Assembly (NCBI GenBank): GCA_964410215.1
Contig: CAYPHA010000003.1
Coordinates: forward strand, 62,001 to 126,000
DNA length: 64,000 nucleotides
Source of the DNA: CAYPHA01 sp964410215
GTDB taxonomy: Bacteria > Calditrichota > Calditrichia > Calditrichales > CAYPHA01
Reading direction: 5' to 3'
How positions within the stretch are numbered: the stretch's first letter is position 1; each line of letters opens with the position of its first letter. Positions 57,101 to 64,000 of the stretch are shown here, piece by piece. The position numbers and the translations under genes are program-made. Under the pieces are notes generated by a model, which saw nothing but the letters and a program-made list of their open reading frames with translations, had not been told where the DNA came from and ran no database searches.

Positions 57101-60100
57101 TTCATAACCGGTTTGACCGTCCCAGGTATCCGCGATCATCTGTACCGGTGTACCGCCTTCGTTCCTGAAGGTCGTTCGTAAGGATTCATGCCGCTCGATT
57201 ACTTTAAAAAGACTCTGTTGCAGCAGGTCCGGGTTTAGCGGGCCTTTGATTTTGAGAACCGAAGGTATGTTGTATGACGTGCTGCCCGGTTCCAGTAAAT
57301 CCAGAAACCACAGACGCTGCTGGGCGAATGAAAGTGGAAGCGGTGTCTGTCTTGAAACCGGTTTGAGCGGTGGAACGGAAAGACCTTCATCCGACTGTTT
57401 CAGAGCGTTCAGCGCTGCAGCCATCCCGGCTACCGTCGGTGATTCAAACAGAGCCCGTAGCGGGATATCCGTCTCGAATGCGTCTTTAACCCGGGAAACA
57501 ATCTGCGTGGCCAGCAGCGAGTGCCCGCCCAGATCAAAAAAATTAGCATGAATTCCCACTTTTTCAGCATGAAGCACATCACACCAGATTCCTGCCACTA
57601 ACTCTTCTTCAGGTGTTCGGGGTGCAATGAAGGTGTCGAAAACCTGCATATCGGATTGATCCGGTTCTGGTAAGGCTTTCCGGTCGATTTTTCCGCTGGG
57701 ATTGAGAGGGAGTTCTTCCATGAAGAGAATAGCCGCAGGAATCATGAAGTCAGGAAGGTTGTCCTTCAGATAGTCCCGTATCCGGGCGTCATCCGGCTCC
57801 GCGTTTGAGGCCGGGAGAATATATGCAACCAGTCGCTTATCACCCGGTGTGTCTTCACGCAGAATGACGGCGGCATTATCGATATCATCCCTGTCTTTAA
57901 GTAAGGCCTCTATCTCGCCCGGTTCGATCCGGAAACCTCTTAGCTTAACCTGGAAATCGATACGTCCGGCAAATTCGATGTTCCCATCCTGCAAAAATCG
58001 TCCCAGATCACCCGTGCGATACAATCGTGCGCCCGGTTTTTTGCTGAATGGATGCGGTACAAATCGTTCGGCTGTTATGGCAGGGCGGTTATGATAGCCC
58101 CGTGCCAGGGCCGGACCGCCGATATAGATCTCGCCCGGGACGCCGACAGGAACGGGCTGCATACGCGCGTCAAGCAGATAAACCTGTGCATTTCCGACCG
58201 GTATGCCTATAGGTGCGCTGACCGAATCATTTCGTATTTCCGTGATCTGATTCCAGGTTGTACCCACGGTTGCTTCCGTAGGGCCATAACCGTTGTGAAA
58301 GTGCAGCCGCTCTTTCCATCGTCTGGCCAGATCCCAGGTACAGGTGTCGCCCACGGAAACCAGCGTTTGCAGTGTTTTTACCTCTTTTTCCGGTATGAGC
58401 GTTATAAAAGAAGGAGGCAGCGTGGCATGGGTAATTCCCCGGAGATTCATAAAAGCCACCAGTTTATCAATCGAAAGCATATCGTCCCGGGGAATCATGT
58501 CGAGAGTTGCCCCGCTGAGAATACCCAGGAAAATCTCCGCAACGGATGCGTCGAAACTGAATGACGAGAATTGCAGAACGTGGGCATCCGTGCCGACTTC
58601 AAAATCTGCGATCATGTTTTCGATAAGCAGACATAAACCGTAATGGTGGAGCATAACCCCTTTGGGTGTTCCTGTTGAGCCGGAGGTATAGATGATATAG
58701 GCAAGATTTTCCGGTTCAACCGGCGTGTCCATGTTTAAAACTTCATTTTTTTCTATATCCTGTTTTTCTTCATCAATACACAGCAGGGGAAGGTCATAAT
58801 CCATGAACAGTTGTTTATACGATGACGTGGTGATCATCATCGCGATACCGGAATCTTCCAGCATGTAGCTTATCCGGTCCTGAGGATAGGACGGATCAAA
58901 AGGCACATAGGCGAAGCCGGCTTTAAGAACCCCTAAAACACTGATGATCATTTCTGCTGACCGGTCCAGGCATATGCCCAGGAGGGCTTCTTTTCCGGAG
59001 ATTTTTCTACGCAGATGACGGGCAAGCTGATTCGCCTGTTTATTCAGTGCACTATAGCTGAGCATGGTATCCTGATATGTAACAGCGATGGCATCAGGAT
59101 GTCCGGAAGCTGTTTTTTCGAACCATTTATGAACCACTTTTTGTGCGGTTTTTACGGTCCGGCGGTGGTTCCATTCCTTAATCAGGGTAGTGCGTTCACT
59201 TTCCGTGAGGATTTCCAGGGAATCGGGTGTATCGGCCGGATGGGTCACAAATCCGCTTAAAACCGATGCAAGGTGTGCCAGGCAGCGCTCGATAGCCTGC
59301 CCGGCAAAGCGCTCCGTTTCGTAAGCAATTTCGATGGCAACCTGCGTTCCCGGAGAGGAAATCAGTGTAATGGGATAATTTGTCCGCTCGAAGGAACGGA
59401 AATCAGAAAAAGTGAGGATACCCTCATCTTTTGCCAGTGCTTCATCGACGGGATAGTTTTCGAATACGACAATACTGTTGAATAACGGAAGTGAGCGGGG
59501 AACGGCACTCCAGCCCTGAATATCGATGAGATGGCTGTATTCATACTGCCTTATTTCAGCCTGTTGTCTCTGAAGATCCTGCAGCCACTGAAGGCATGTC
59601 ATGTTTTCCGGAATCCGGGTCCGGACAGGGAGCGTATTGATAAACAAACCGACCATCGCATCCGCTCCGGGAAGTTCCGCCGGCCGGCCGCTGACCGTCG
59701 CTCCGAATACGATATCTTTTTCACCGCTGTAACGGCTCAGTAAGAGGGCCCAGGCGCCCTGGATAAGGGTATTCATGGTCAACTGGTTCCGGCGTGAAAA
59801 AGTGTGTAATTGTTCCGAAAGGGTATTGTTTAATGCCATACGCTTCTTTGCGTACGCCGGCCTGACGACCTGAGCCGGTTTTGAGATGTTAAGCGGGGTG
59901 GGCGAGGAAAACCCCTTCATGCGTTCCTTCCAGAAATGTTCCGCTGCGTCCTGATCCTGTTCCTGGAGCCAGGCAATATAATCGCGGTATGGCCGTATCG
60001 GGGGCAATTGCGTTTCACGGTTATTTACATAGTTTTCATACAGCGCGGTTAATTCTTTCAAAAGGATCGGGAGTCCCCATCCGTCGAAAAGAAGATGATG

Positions 60101-60529
60101 GTGTGTCCATATAAACTGATGGGTATGGGAATCGGTTTTGATAACCACCAGACGCATTAACGGTGCTTCGGCGAGGTCAATCCCTTTCCTGCGTTCCTCC
60201 GTTTCGTAAGCGCTGATCGCTTCTTCCAGTTCATTTCCCTGTTTGTCCGACCAATCCAGAAAGCTAAAAGGCAGTTCGACTGTATGGTGCACCACCTGAA
60301 GCGGTTCATCGAGATCTTCCCATAAAAAAGCGCTGCGCAGGATGTCATGCCGGTTAACCAGATCGGACCAGGCCTGACGGAAGGCATCCGTGTTCAACGG
60401 ACCTCTGAGTTTGCAACTCATCTGTTCGGAGTAGACTTCCGTTTCAGGTGACAGCAGGCTGTGAAACAACATACCCTGCTGCATGGGAGAAAGGGGATAG
60501 ATGTCTTGTATATTGTCCATAAACGTCAT
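54119..60529 (-). CDS. Two-module nonribosomal peptide synthetase, C-A-T-C-A-T
   Basis: 2136 residues. The first condensation domain starts IQDIYPLSPMQQGMLFHSL and has HHHLLFDGWG (about 146), the style that accepts a D-configured donor after an epimerase. A1 follows (TSGSTGTPKG about 620), then T1 (LGGHSL about 1002), C2 of the L-accepting kind (LSFAQQRLWFL; HHIISDGWS about 1200), A2 (about 1684) and T2 (about 2063). Pocket codes are A1 DAATVVGVGK (no confident assignment; hydrophobic, wider than a Phe pocket) and A2 DAWTIAAVCK (Phe, matching the gramicidin/tyrocidine-type code). The C-terminal tail after T2 ends in IKRVSRSARTIKRSDLNE, looking like a decayed T-C linker. It is placed between the A-T-E protein and the four-module protein in transcription order. 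Confidence 0.93.
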   Translation of the reverse strand: MTFMDNIQDIYPLSPMQQGMLFHSLLSPETEVYSEQMSCKLRGPLNTDAFRQAWSDLVNRHDILRSAFLWEDLDEPLQVVHHTVELPFSFLDWSDKQGNELEEAISAYETEERRKGIDLAEAPLMRLVVIKTDSHTHQFIWTHHHLLFDGWGLPILLKELTALYENYVNNRETQLPPIRPYRDYIAWLQEQDQDAAEHFWKERMKGFSSPTPLNISKPAQVVRPAYAKKRMALNNTLSEQLHTFSRRNQLTMNTLIQGAWALLLSRYSGEKDIVFGATVSGRPAELPGADAMVGLFINTLPVRTRIPENMTCLQWLQDLQRQQAEIRQYEYSHLIDIQGWSAVPRSLPLFNSIVVFENYPVDEALAKDEGILTFSDFRSFERTNYPITLISSPGTQVAIEIAYETERFAGQAIERCLAHLASVLSGFVTHPADTPDSLEILTESERTTLIKEWNHRRTVKTAQKVVHKWFEKTASGHPDAIAVTYQDTMLSYSALNKQANQLARHLRRKISGKEALLGICLDRSAEMIISVLGVLKAGFAYVPFDPSYPQDRISYMLEDSGIAMMITTSSYKQLFMDYDLPLLCIDEEKQDIEKNEVLNMDTPVEPENLAYIIYTSGSTGTPKGVMLHHYGLCLLIENMIADFEVGTDAHVLQFSSFSFDASVAEIFLGILSGATLDMIPRDDMLSIDKLVAFMNLRGITHATLPPSFITLIPEKEVKTLQTLVSVGDTCTWDLARRWKERLHFHNGYGPTEATVGTTWNQITEIRNDSVSAPIGIPVGNAQVYLLDARMQPVPVGVPGEIYIGGPALARGYHNRPAITAERFVPHPFSKKPGARLYRTGDLGRFLQDGNIEFAGRIDFQVKLRGFRIEPGEIEALLKDRDDIDNAAVILREDTPGDKRLVAYILPASNAEPDDARIRDYLKDNLPDFMIPAAILFMEELPLNPSGKIDRKALPEPDQSDMQVFDTFIAPRTPEEELVAGIWCDVLHAEKVGIHANFFDLGGHSLLATQIVSRVKDAFETDIPLRALFESPTVAGMAAALNALKQSDEGLSVPPLKPVSRQTPLPLSFAQQRLWFLDLLEPGSTSYNIPSVLKIKGPLNPDLLQQSLFKVIERHESLRTTFRNEGGTPVQMIADTWDGQTGYEDLSALNADEKEQHIHKAIREETGTVFNLSQGPLFSTRILRIDDNEHILIFILHHIISDGWSVGILVREVAAIYDALSQDNEIALPELDIQYADFATWQRNWLKDEILEKQVTYWKTHLAGSPPLLEMPTDFPRPAVQSYRGAAETMLIPESLAGTVKAVSQREGVTPFMTLLAVFQTLLHRYTRQDDILVGSPIANRTNAQVENLIGFFVNTLVFRTRFDEDPNFEELLRQVRETSLGAYAHQDLPFEKLVEEIKPARDMSHSPIFQVAFVYQNIPPGQSVEMTDLTIEPLEAETITTNYDMTLTMTEGTDGIMGIMEYNTDLFKAETVQDLLRHFRTLLENLTADTETPVSKIPLMETDEKEVLLTKWNETRWDFPSNRCVHEWFEQYAEKQPDAPALTYQRQADEREEAVSYDQLNRKANKLAHFLKKAGLGPDKLIGVCMERSTDMIVALMAALKSGGAFIPIDPTYPDERIQYMIKDSGLEVLLTSDVISKRLPAHSARVIMVDTQWDTISSERDTNPGIKMDPDNLAYVIYTSGSTGKPKGTMLRHRGLCNLAAAQIKAFKVGPGKRIMQFSSLSFDAAVWEFAMAMLSGSTLCLTSSETISAGNEMVKLLAGQKVTTITLPPSVLAVLPETDLPDLTTIITAGEAVSGELVEKWGKKRHFFNAYGPTETTVCASMHLCEGSYAQGPPIGSPIANFKLYVLDKHLQPVPVGVPGELCIEGMGLARGYLHRPALTAEKFIPNPFSDEAGSRLYRSGDLVRFLSDGNIEFLGRIDQQVKVRGFRIELGEIETTLDRRNDIADVFVTAHEYKAGDKRLIAYLVPRDGEKPETDQLKEHLRKELPEYMVPSAFVIMDRFPLTPSGKMDRHALPQPELSRDDLKSEYVAPRNPDEDKIVGIVGDLLHIEKVGIHDNFFELGGHSLLATQFTSRIREQFGIELPLRTLFEHPTSAEIAEEIRKTEKEPAARQEIPSIKRVSRSARTIKRSDLNE

Positions 60530-60554
60530 TTACCTTTTTAGAAAATATGCCGCA

Positions 60555-63500
60555 TTATTTCTTTTTCTTGGACATTTTAGAAAGTACTTTATCCAGTTTT
60601 TTGTCATCAAGTTTTGCCAGTTTGAAATCGGAGGCCGTATATCCGCCGGCCCCGGGATCCTTGCAATGGACGATGAGTGCTGTCAGCTCTTTTTTATAAA
60701 TATCCAGAAACGATTGGATCGTGGATGCCCTGAATTGCCGGCGGCTGTATGATATGCCCATGCTCAAACAAGCTCTGTGAATGAATCCGGTGATATCAAG
60801 TAGTGATCCTTTACTGTTTTGCAGACTCCTCTCCGTTCCTCTGTCTTCCGGTGCCGGACGGAATAGTGAAGACCCGGATACGGCCTGGTCAAATTGACCC
60901 AGATAATTAAACGTTATCTGAATATTGTCCAACACCCGCAACTGTTCCTTCAATGCTTTATCTCCGGAAAGGTAACGCAGAATACCGAATCCGATTCCAT
61001 TATTTGGAATACGCCGGAGTTGTTCTTTGACGGATTTTATGGAATCTCCGGGTTCAATTGTTTGTTTTAAATCAAGAAAAACCGGAAAAAGCGTTGTAAA
61101 CCAGCCAATTGTACGTGATATATCCGTGTCTTCAAATAAATTTTCCCGGCCGTGTCCTTCGAGCAATACAAACAGGGATCGTTTACCCTGCCAGACCGAC
61201 CAGGCCCTGAGCAAGGCTGTCAGTAATATATCATTGATCTGCGTTTTATAAGTCGCTGGTACATCTTTCAGAAGATCGGTTGTAAGTTTCTGGTCCAGCG
61301 TGAACGCCGCGTTTTCGGCAACGGCTTCCGAATTATCTTCGTCAATGAAATCGGTCACAAGAGCATGTAAGGGGCGTTCGGCCATTCCGCTCCAGAATGT
61401 TTTTTCCCCAAAAATATCTTCCGATTCGGCAATGGGCTGCAGTTTTTCAGCCCATTGCTTGAAGGAACTCGTCTTAGGCGGTAGTTGCACCTCCGAATTT
61501 TCTGAAAGAGCCTGATAGGCCGCCTGAAAATCTTCGAGCAGAATACGCCAGGAAACACCATCCATAGCCAGGTGGTGGACAATGATCAGGATTCGTGAAT
61601 CATCGCTACCAAGTTGAAAGAAAATGACCTTCATCAGAGGCCCTGTTGCGATGGGAATGGAATTTTGTGCCTCCTCAGCAATAAGACCTATGTGTTTACG
61701 CTGCTTTTCTACCGGCAGTCCGGACAGGTCGTGATGCTCAAATGGTACCTCTTGCGGCACACCGGCTATCTCCTGATGCCAGGTTGCATCTTCCATTGTA
61801 TAGAACATTCTCAGGGCATCATGATGAGCTAAAAGATGTTTTACAACGTTCCGGAGGATTCCGGGTTCGGGATTACTCTGAACAGCAAGCATGAGGGACT
61901 GGTTCCAGTGGTGGCGATCCTGAAACGGCTGTTCAAAAAACCAGTGCTGGATGGGCGTCAGGGGGACTTTTCCCGTTACGGTTCCCTGGTCTGACTTTAT
62001 CGCCGGCGCCGCCTGGCAAACAGCCGCAAGCTGTCCGATAGTCTGATGGTTAAACATCTGAACCGGGGTAATATGCAGGCCATGCCGGCGGGCTTTGGCA
62101 ATAACCTGGATAGTAAGGATGGAATCTCCACCAAGCTCAAAAAAATTATCGTTTATTCCTACTTTCTTAACACCCAGCAGTTCCTGCCAGATATCCGCGA
62201 GAATCTGCTGAGTCCCGGTTTCCGGTTTTACATAGGCTGTCCTGACTGTGGGACTCAGATCTTCGGGTGCCGGTAAAGAGCGTTTATCAATCTTGCCGCT
62301 TGGCGTATAGCTGAAGGCATCCACCGTCATAAACGCCGAAGGAATCATGTAATCGGGCAACTGTTTTTTCAGGAAGTCGCGGAGCAGCGGCGCGTCCGGT
62401 TTTTGATCGCGATTACCCGGTATACAATATGCGACCAGCCGTTTCGGACCCTTTTTATGAGATATCGTCAATACTTTGACGTCTTTGATGAGCTCATGTT
62501 TCAGAAGGGCTGATTCTATTTCACCGGTTTCGATCCGGAAGCCACGAATTTTTACCTGATCGTCTATGCGTCCGACGAAATCGATATTCCCGTCTGTCCG
62601 GTAACAAACCAGGTCACCGGTTTTGTATAAACGTTCACCGGGACGATCCGCAAACGGATTGGGTACAAAGGATGCAGCCGTCAGATCCGGGCGGTTCAAA
62701 TATGCCCGTGCCAGTCCTTTGCCGCCGATATACAACTCACCGGGGATGCCGAAGGGGACGGGTTGCATCCGCTGGTCCAGTATGTAGGTTTGCGTGTTGG
62801 CAATGGGTTTTCCTATGGGAACTTCAGGCGGGCTATCAGCCTTTCCCGGAATGGCATCAATGGTGTATGCCGTTGAAACAATGGTGGTTTCTGTCGGACC
62901 ATACGTGTTAATCAGTTTTATCCCTTCCGGTGTGAATTCCTGCCATATCAGCAGATGACCGGGCGATAACGTATCACCGCCCAGAACTAAAAGGCGCAGC
63001 GAATCAGGGACAGTCAGGGTAAGCTCTTTCATTTCCATCACCACCTGATGCCAGTAAGCGGTGGGCAGGTCGAGTACGGTTATGTCCTGTTCCCGTACCA
63101 GATCGAACAGTTCGCTTCCTGAAAGCAGGGTTTCACTCTCCCTTAAAACGAGCAGGGCTCCTGTATTCAGTGTTGGATAAATTTCCTCACCGGCGGCGTC
63201 AAAGTTGATGGTCGCGAATTGTAAAACCCTGTCGGAATCTTTCAGATCGAAAAGGGAGGCGACGGCCCGGTTGTGATTCGTCACGGATGCATGGGTAACT
63301 ACTACGCCTTTGGGCATACCCGTTGAACCGGATGTATAGATCACATAGGCGGCATTTGTAGGATGCACCGCCGGTGAAACATTAAGAACGACATCTTCGT
63401 TGTTGATCGCTTCCTTGTCGGAGTCGATGCAGATCAGCGGACGTCCTTCGTTGCTGTACAAATCTCTGAATGCATCCTGCGTGAGAATGAACCGGATATC

Positions 63501-64000
63501 TGAATCATTCAATATATACTTAATGCGCTCTTCGGGATAGCCTGGATCCAGGGGTACATATGCGCCACCCGCTTTCAGAATCGCCAGTAAGCCGATGATC
63601 AGCTCAGGGGAGCGTTCCATGCTTATACCGATCCGGTCTTCGGTCCGGATACCCTTCCTGATCAGGTAGTTAGCCAGACGGCCGGCTGCCTGGTCAAGCT
63701 CCGCATAAGAGAGCCGGCGTTCACCCCATAGGATAGCCGGGGCATCGGCGGACACGTTCACACGGGATTCAAACTGCTTGTGTATGAGGTCTGGTCCTGT
63801 GAAGGATGTTTCCGTATGATTCCATTCCCGGAGTACTTTTTTTGTTGTATCCGGATCTATCAGGTTGATCCGGTCGATGGCAATTTCCGGTTGGTGGATT
63901 ACGGATTGAACGATGATCTTAAAATGTTCAATCATCTGCTGAATCATTGACGTATCGAATAAATCCGTATTGAATTCGATAGCGCCGCTTAAGCGATCGG
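60555..64000 (-). CDS. Nonribosomal peptide synthetase, C-terminal part ending A-T-E (continues past window)
   Basis: The frame is open to the right edge: the residues before the first visible Met (LSGAIEFNTDLFDTS) are the end of a condensation domain, so the gene is 5'-truncated by the window. An adenylation domain follows (TSGSTGMPKG at about 63320), a carrier with the pre-epimerase signature LGGDSI (about 62125) and an epimerase (HHLAMDGVSW about 61560, EGHGRE present). Pocket code DAEDVGTIVK: Glu239 and Asp278 line the pocket with acid, pointing to a basic substrate such as Lys or Orn, with Lys favoured by the D-A-E opening. The product residue should be D. The protein ends SDFKLAKLDDKKLDKVL plus a Lys-rich tail, the usual region that docks with a following D-accepting C domain. 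Confidence 0.9.
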   Translation of the reverse strand, partial: DRLSGAIEFNTDLFDTSMIQQMIEHFKIIVQSVIHQPEIAIDRINLIDPDTTKKVLREWNHTETSFTGPDLIHKQFESRVNVSADAPAILWGERRLSYAELDQAAGRLANYLIRKGIRTEDRIGISMERSPELIIGLLAILKAGGAYVPLDPGYPEERIKYILNDSDIRFILTQDAFRDLYSNEGRPLICIDSDKEAINNEDVVLNVSPAVHPTNAAYVIYTSGSTGMPKGVVVTHASVTNHNRAVASLFDLKDSDRVLQFATINFDAAGEEIYPTLNTGALLVLRESETLLSGSELFDLVREQDITVLDLPTAYWHQVVMEMKELTLTVPDSLRLLVLGGDTLSPGHLLIWQEFTPEGIKLINTYGPTETTIVSTAYTIDAIPGKADSPPEVPIGKPIANTQTYILDQRMQPVPFGIPGELYIGGKGLARAYLNRPDLTAASFVPNPFADRPGERLYKTGDLVCYRTDGNIDFVGRIDDQVKIRGFRIETGEIESALLKHELIKDVKVLTISHKKGPKRLVAYCIPGNRDQKPDAPLLRDFLKKQLPDYMIPSAFMTVDAFSYTPSGKIDKRSLPAPEDLSPTVRTAYVKPETGTQQILADIWQELLGVKKVGINDNFFELGGDSILTIQVIAKARRHGLHITPVQMFNHQTIGQLAAVCQAAPAIKSDQGTVTGKVPLTPIQHWFFEQPFQDRHHWNQSLMLAVQSNPEPGILRNVVKHLLAHHDALRMFYTMEDATWHQEIAGVPQEVPFEHHDLSGLPVEKQRKHIGLIAEEAQNSIPIATGPLMKVIFFQLGSDDSRILIIVHHLAMDGVSWRILLEDFQAAYQALSENSEVQLPPKTSSFKQWAEKLQPIAESEDIFGEKTFWSGMAERPLHALVTDFIDEDNSEAVAENAAFTLDQKLTTDLLKDVPATYKTQINDILLTALLRAWSVWQGKRSLFVLLEGHGRENLFEDTDISRTIGWFTTLFPVFLDLKQTIEPGDSIKSVKEQLRRIPNNGIGFGILRYLSGDKALKEQLRVLDNIQITFNYLGQFDQAVSGSSLFRPAPEDRGTERSLQNSKGSLLDITGFIHRACLSMGISYSRRQFRASTIQSFLDIYKKELTALIVHCKDPGAGGYTASDFKLAKLDDKKLDKVLSKMSKKKK

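Noticed and set aside
40000..64000. Many 60-190 codon open frames on the + strand across the synthetase genes
   Set aside because: They lie antisense to continuous NRPS domains with intact motifs, and none has its own ribosome binding site or recognisable product.
1..64000. CRISPR arrays, insertion sequences, integrases, tRNA or rRNA genes
   Set aside because: No regularly spaced repeats, transposase motifs or cloverleaf/rRNA signatures were seen anywhere in the window.

Overview
The window is bacterial chromosome, probably part of a draft or metagenome-assembled genome because it carries a 10-N scaffold join at 27036-27045. The gene content suggests a Gram-negative member of the Fibrobacteres-Chlorobi-Bacteroidetes (FCB) assemblage or a neighbouring candidate phylum such as Calditrichota, KSB1 or Marinimicrobia. 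The clues are a GWxTD-domain protein, a large secreted protein ending in a FlgD/Por-type sorting domain, DUF5683-like LPGWGQ membrane proteins, many lipoproteins and cydABDC. The phylum is an inference; I cannot place it further without a tree.

Region 1 (1-7526, + strand): the end of a TPR protein, two paralogous GT2 glycosyltransferases with TPR tails, a phosphohexomutase, a YihX-like HAD phosphatase, a PBP4-type carboxypeptidase (dacB) and endonuclease IV (nfo). Region 2 (7531-9465): dnaA on the - strand and an AT-rich spacer with DnaA boxes, a likely oriC. Region 3 (9466-17956, + strand): a tightly packed run of ridA, two small envelope proteins, a PHP-domain protein, purF, a UbiA-type prenyltransferase, ftsY, rimO and a GWxTD protein. 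Region 4 (17991-21660): rpmB (-), two lipoproteins and an OmpR/HisKA two-component pair. Region 5 (21667-28062, - strand): an Rrf2 regulator followed by cydA, cydB, a hairpin terminator, cydD and cydC. The N-gap falls in cydA and appears to hide no missing bases. Region 6 (28245-30446): a large secreted multidomain protein.

Region 7 (30676-64000, - strand, running off the right edge) is the most interesting part. It is a nonribosomal peptide synthetase (NRPS) gene cluster. Three synthetase genes lie in transcription order (right to left): the C-terminal part of one ending A-T-E; a second with C-A-T-C-A-T beginning with a D-accepting type condensation domain; and a 4724-residue third with four C-A-T modules and a terminal epimerase. 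They are followed by a sulfotransferase, an MFS exporter, an MbtH protein, a type II thioesterase and an Sfp-type phosphopantetheinyl transferase. Reading the ten binding-pocket residues of each adenylation domain gives a proposed partial peptide: ...-D-(basic residue, Lys-like)-X-Phe-Orn-Asn-Tyr-D-Thr. No chain-releasing thioesterase follows the last epimerase, and I do not recognise the product. Immediately downstream, and translationally coupled to the PPTase, are a lipoprotein, a GAF-containing sigma-54 activator, a Ser/Thr kinase with PEGA domains and a small membrane protein. These may form a signalling module tied to the cluster.

There are no rRNA genes, CRISPR arrays, insertion sequences or convincing tRNA genes that I can see.
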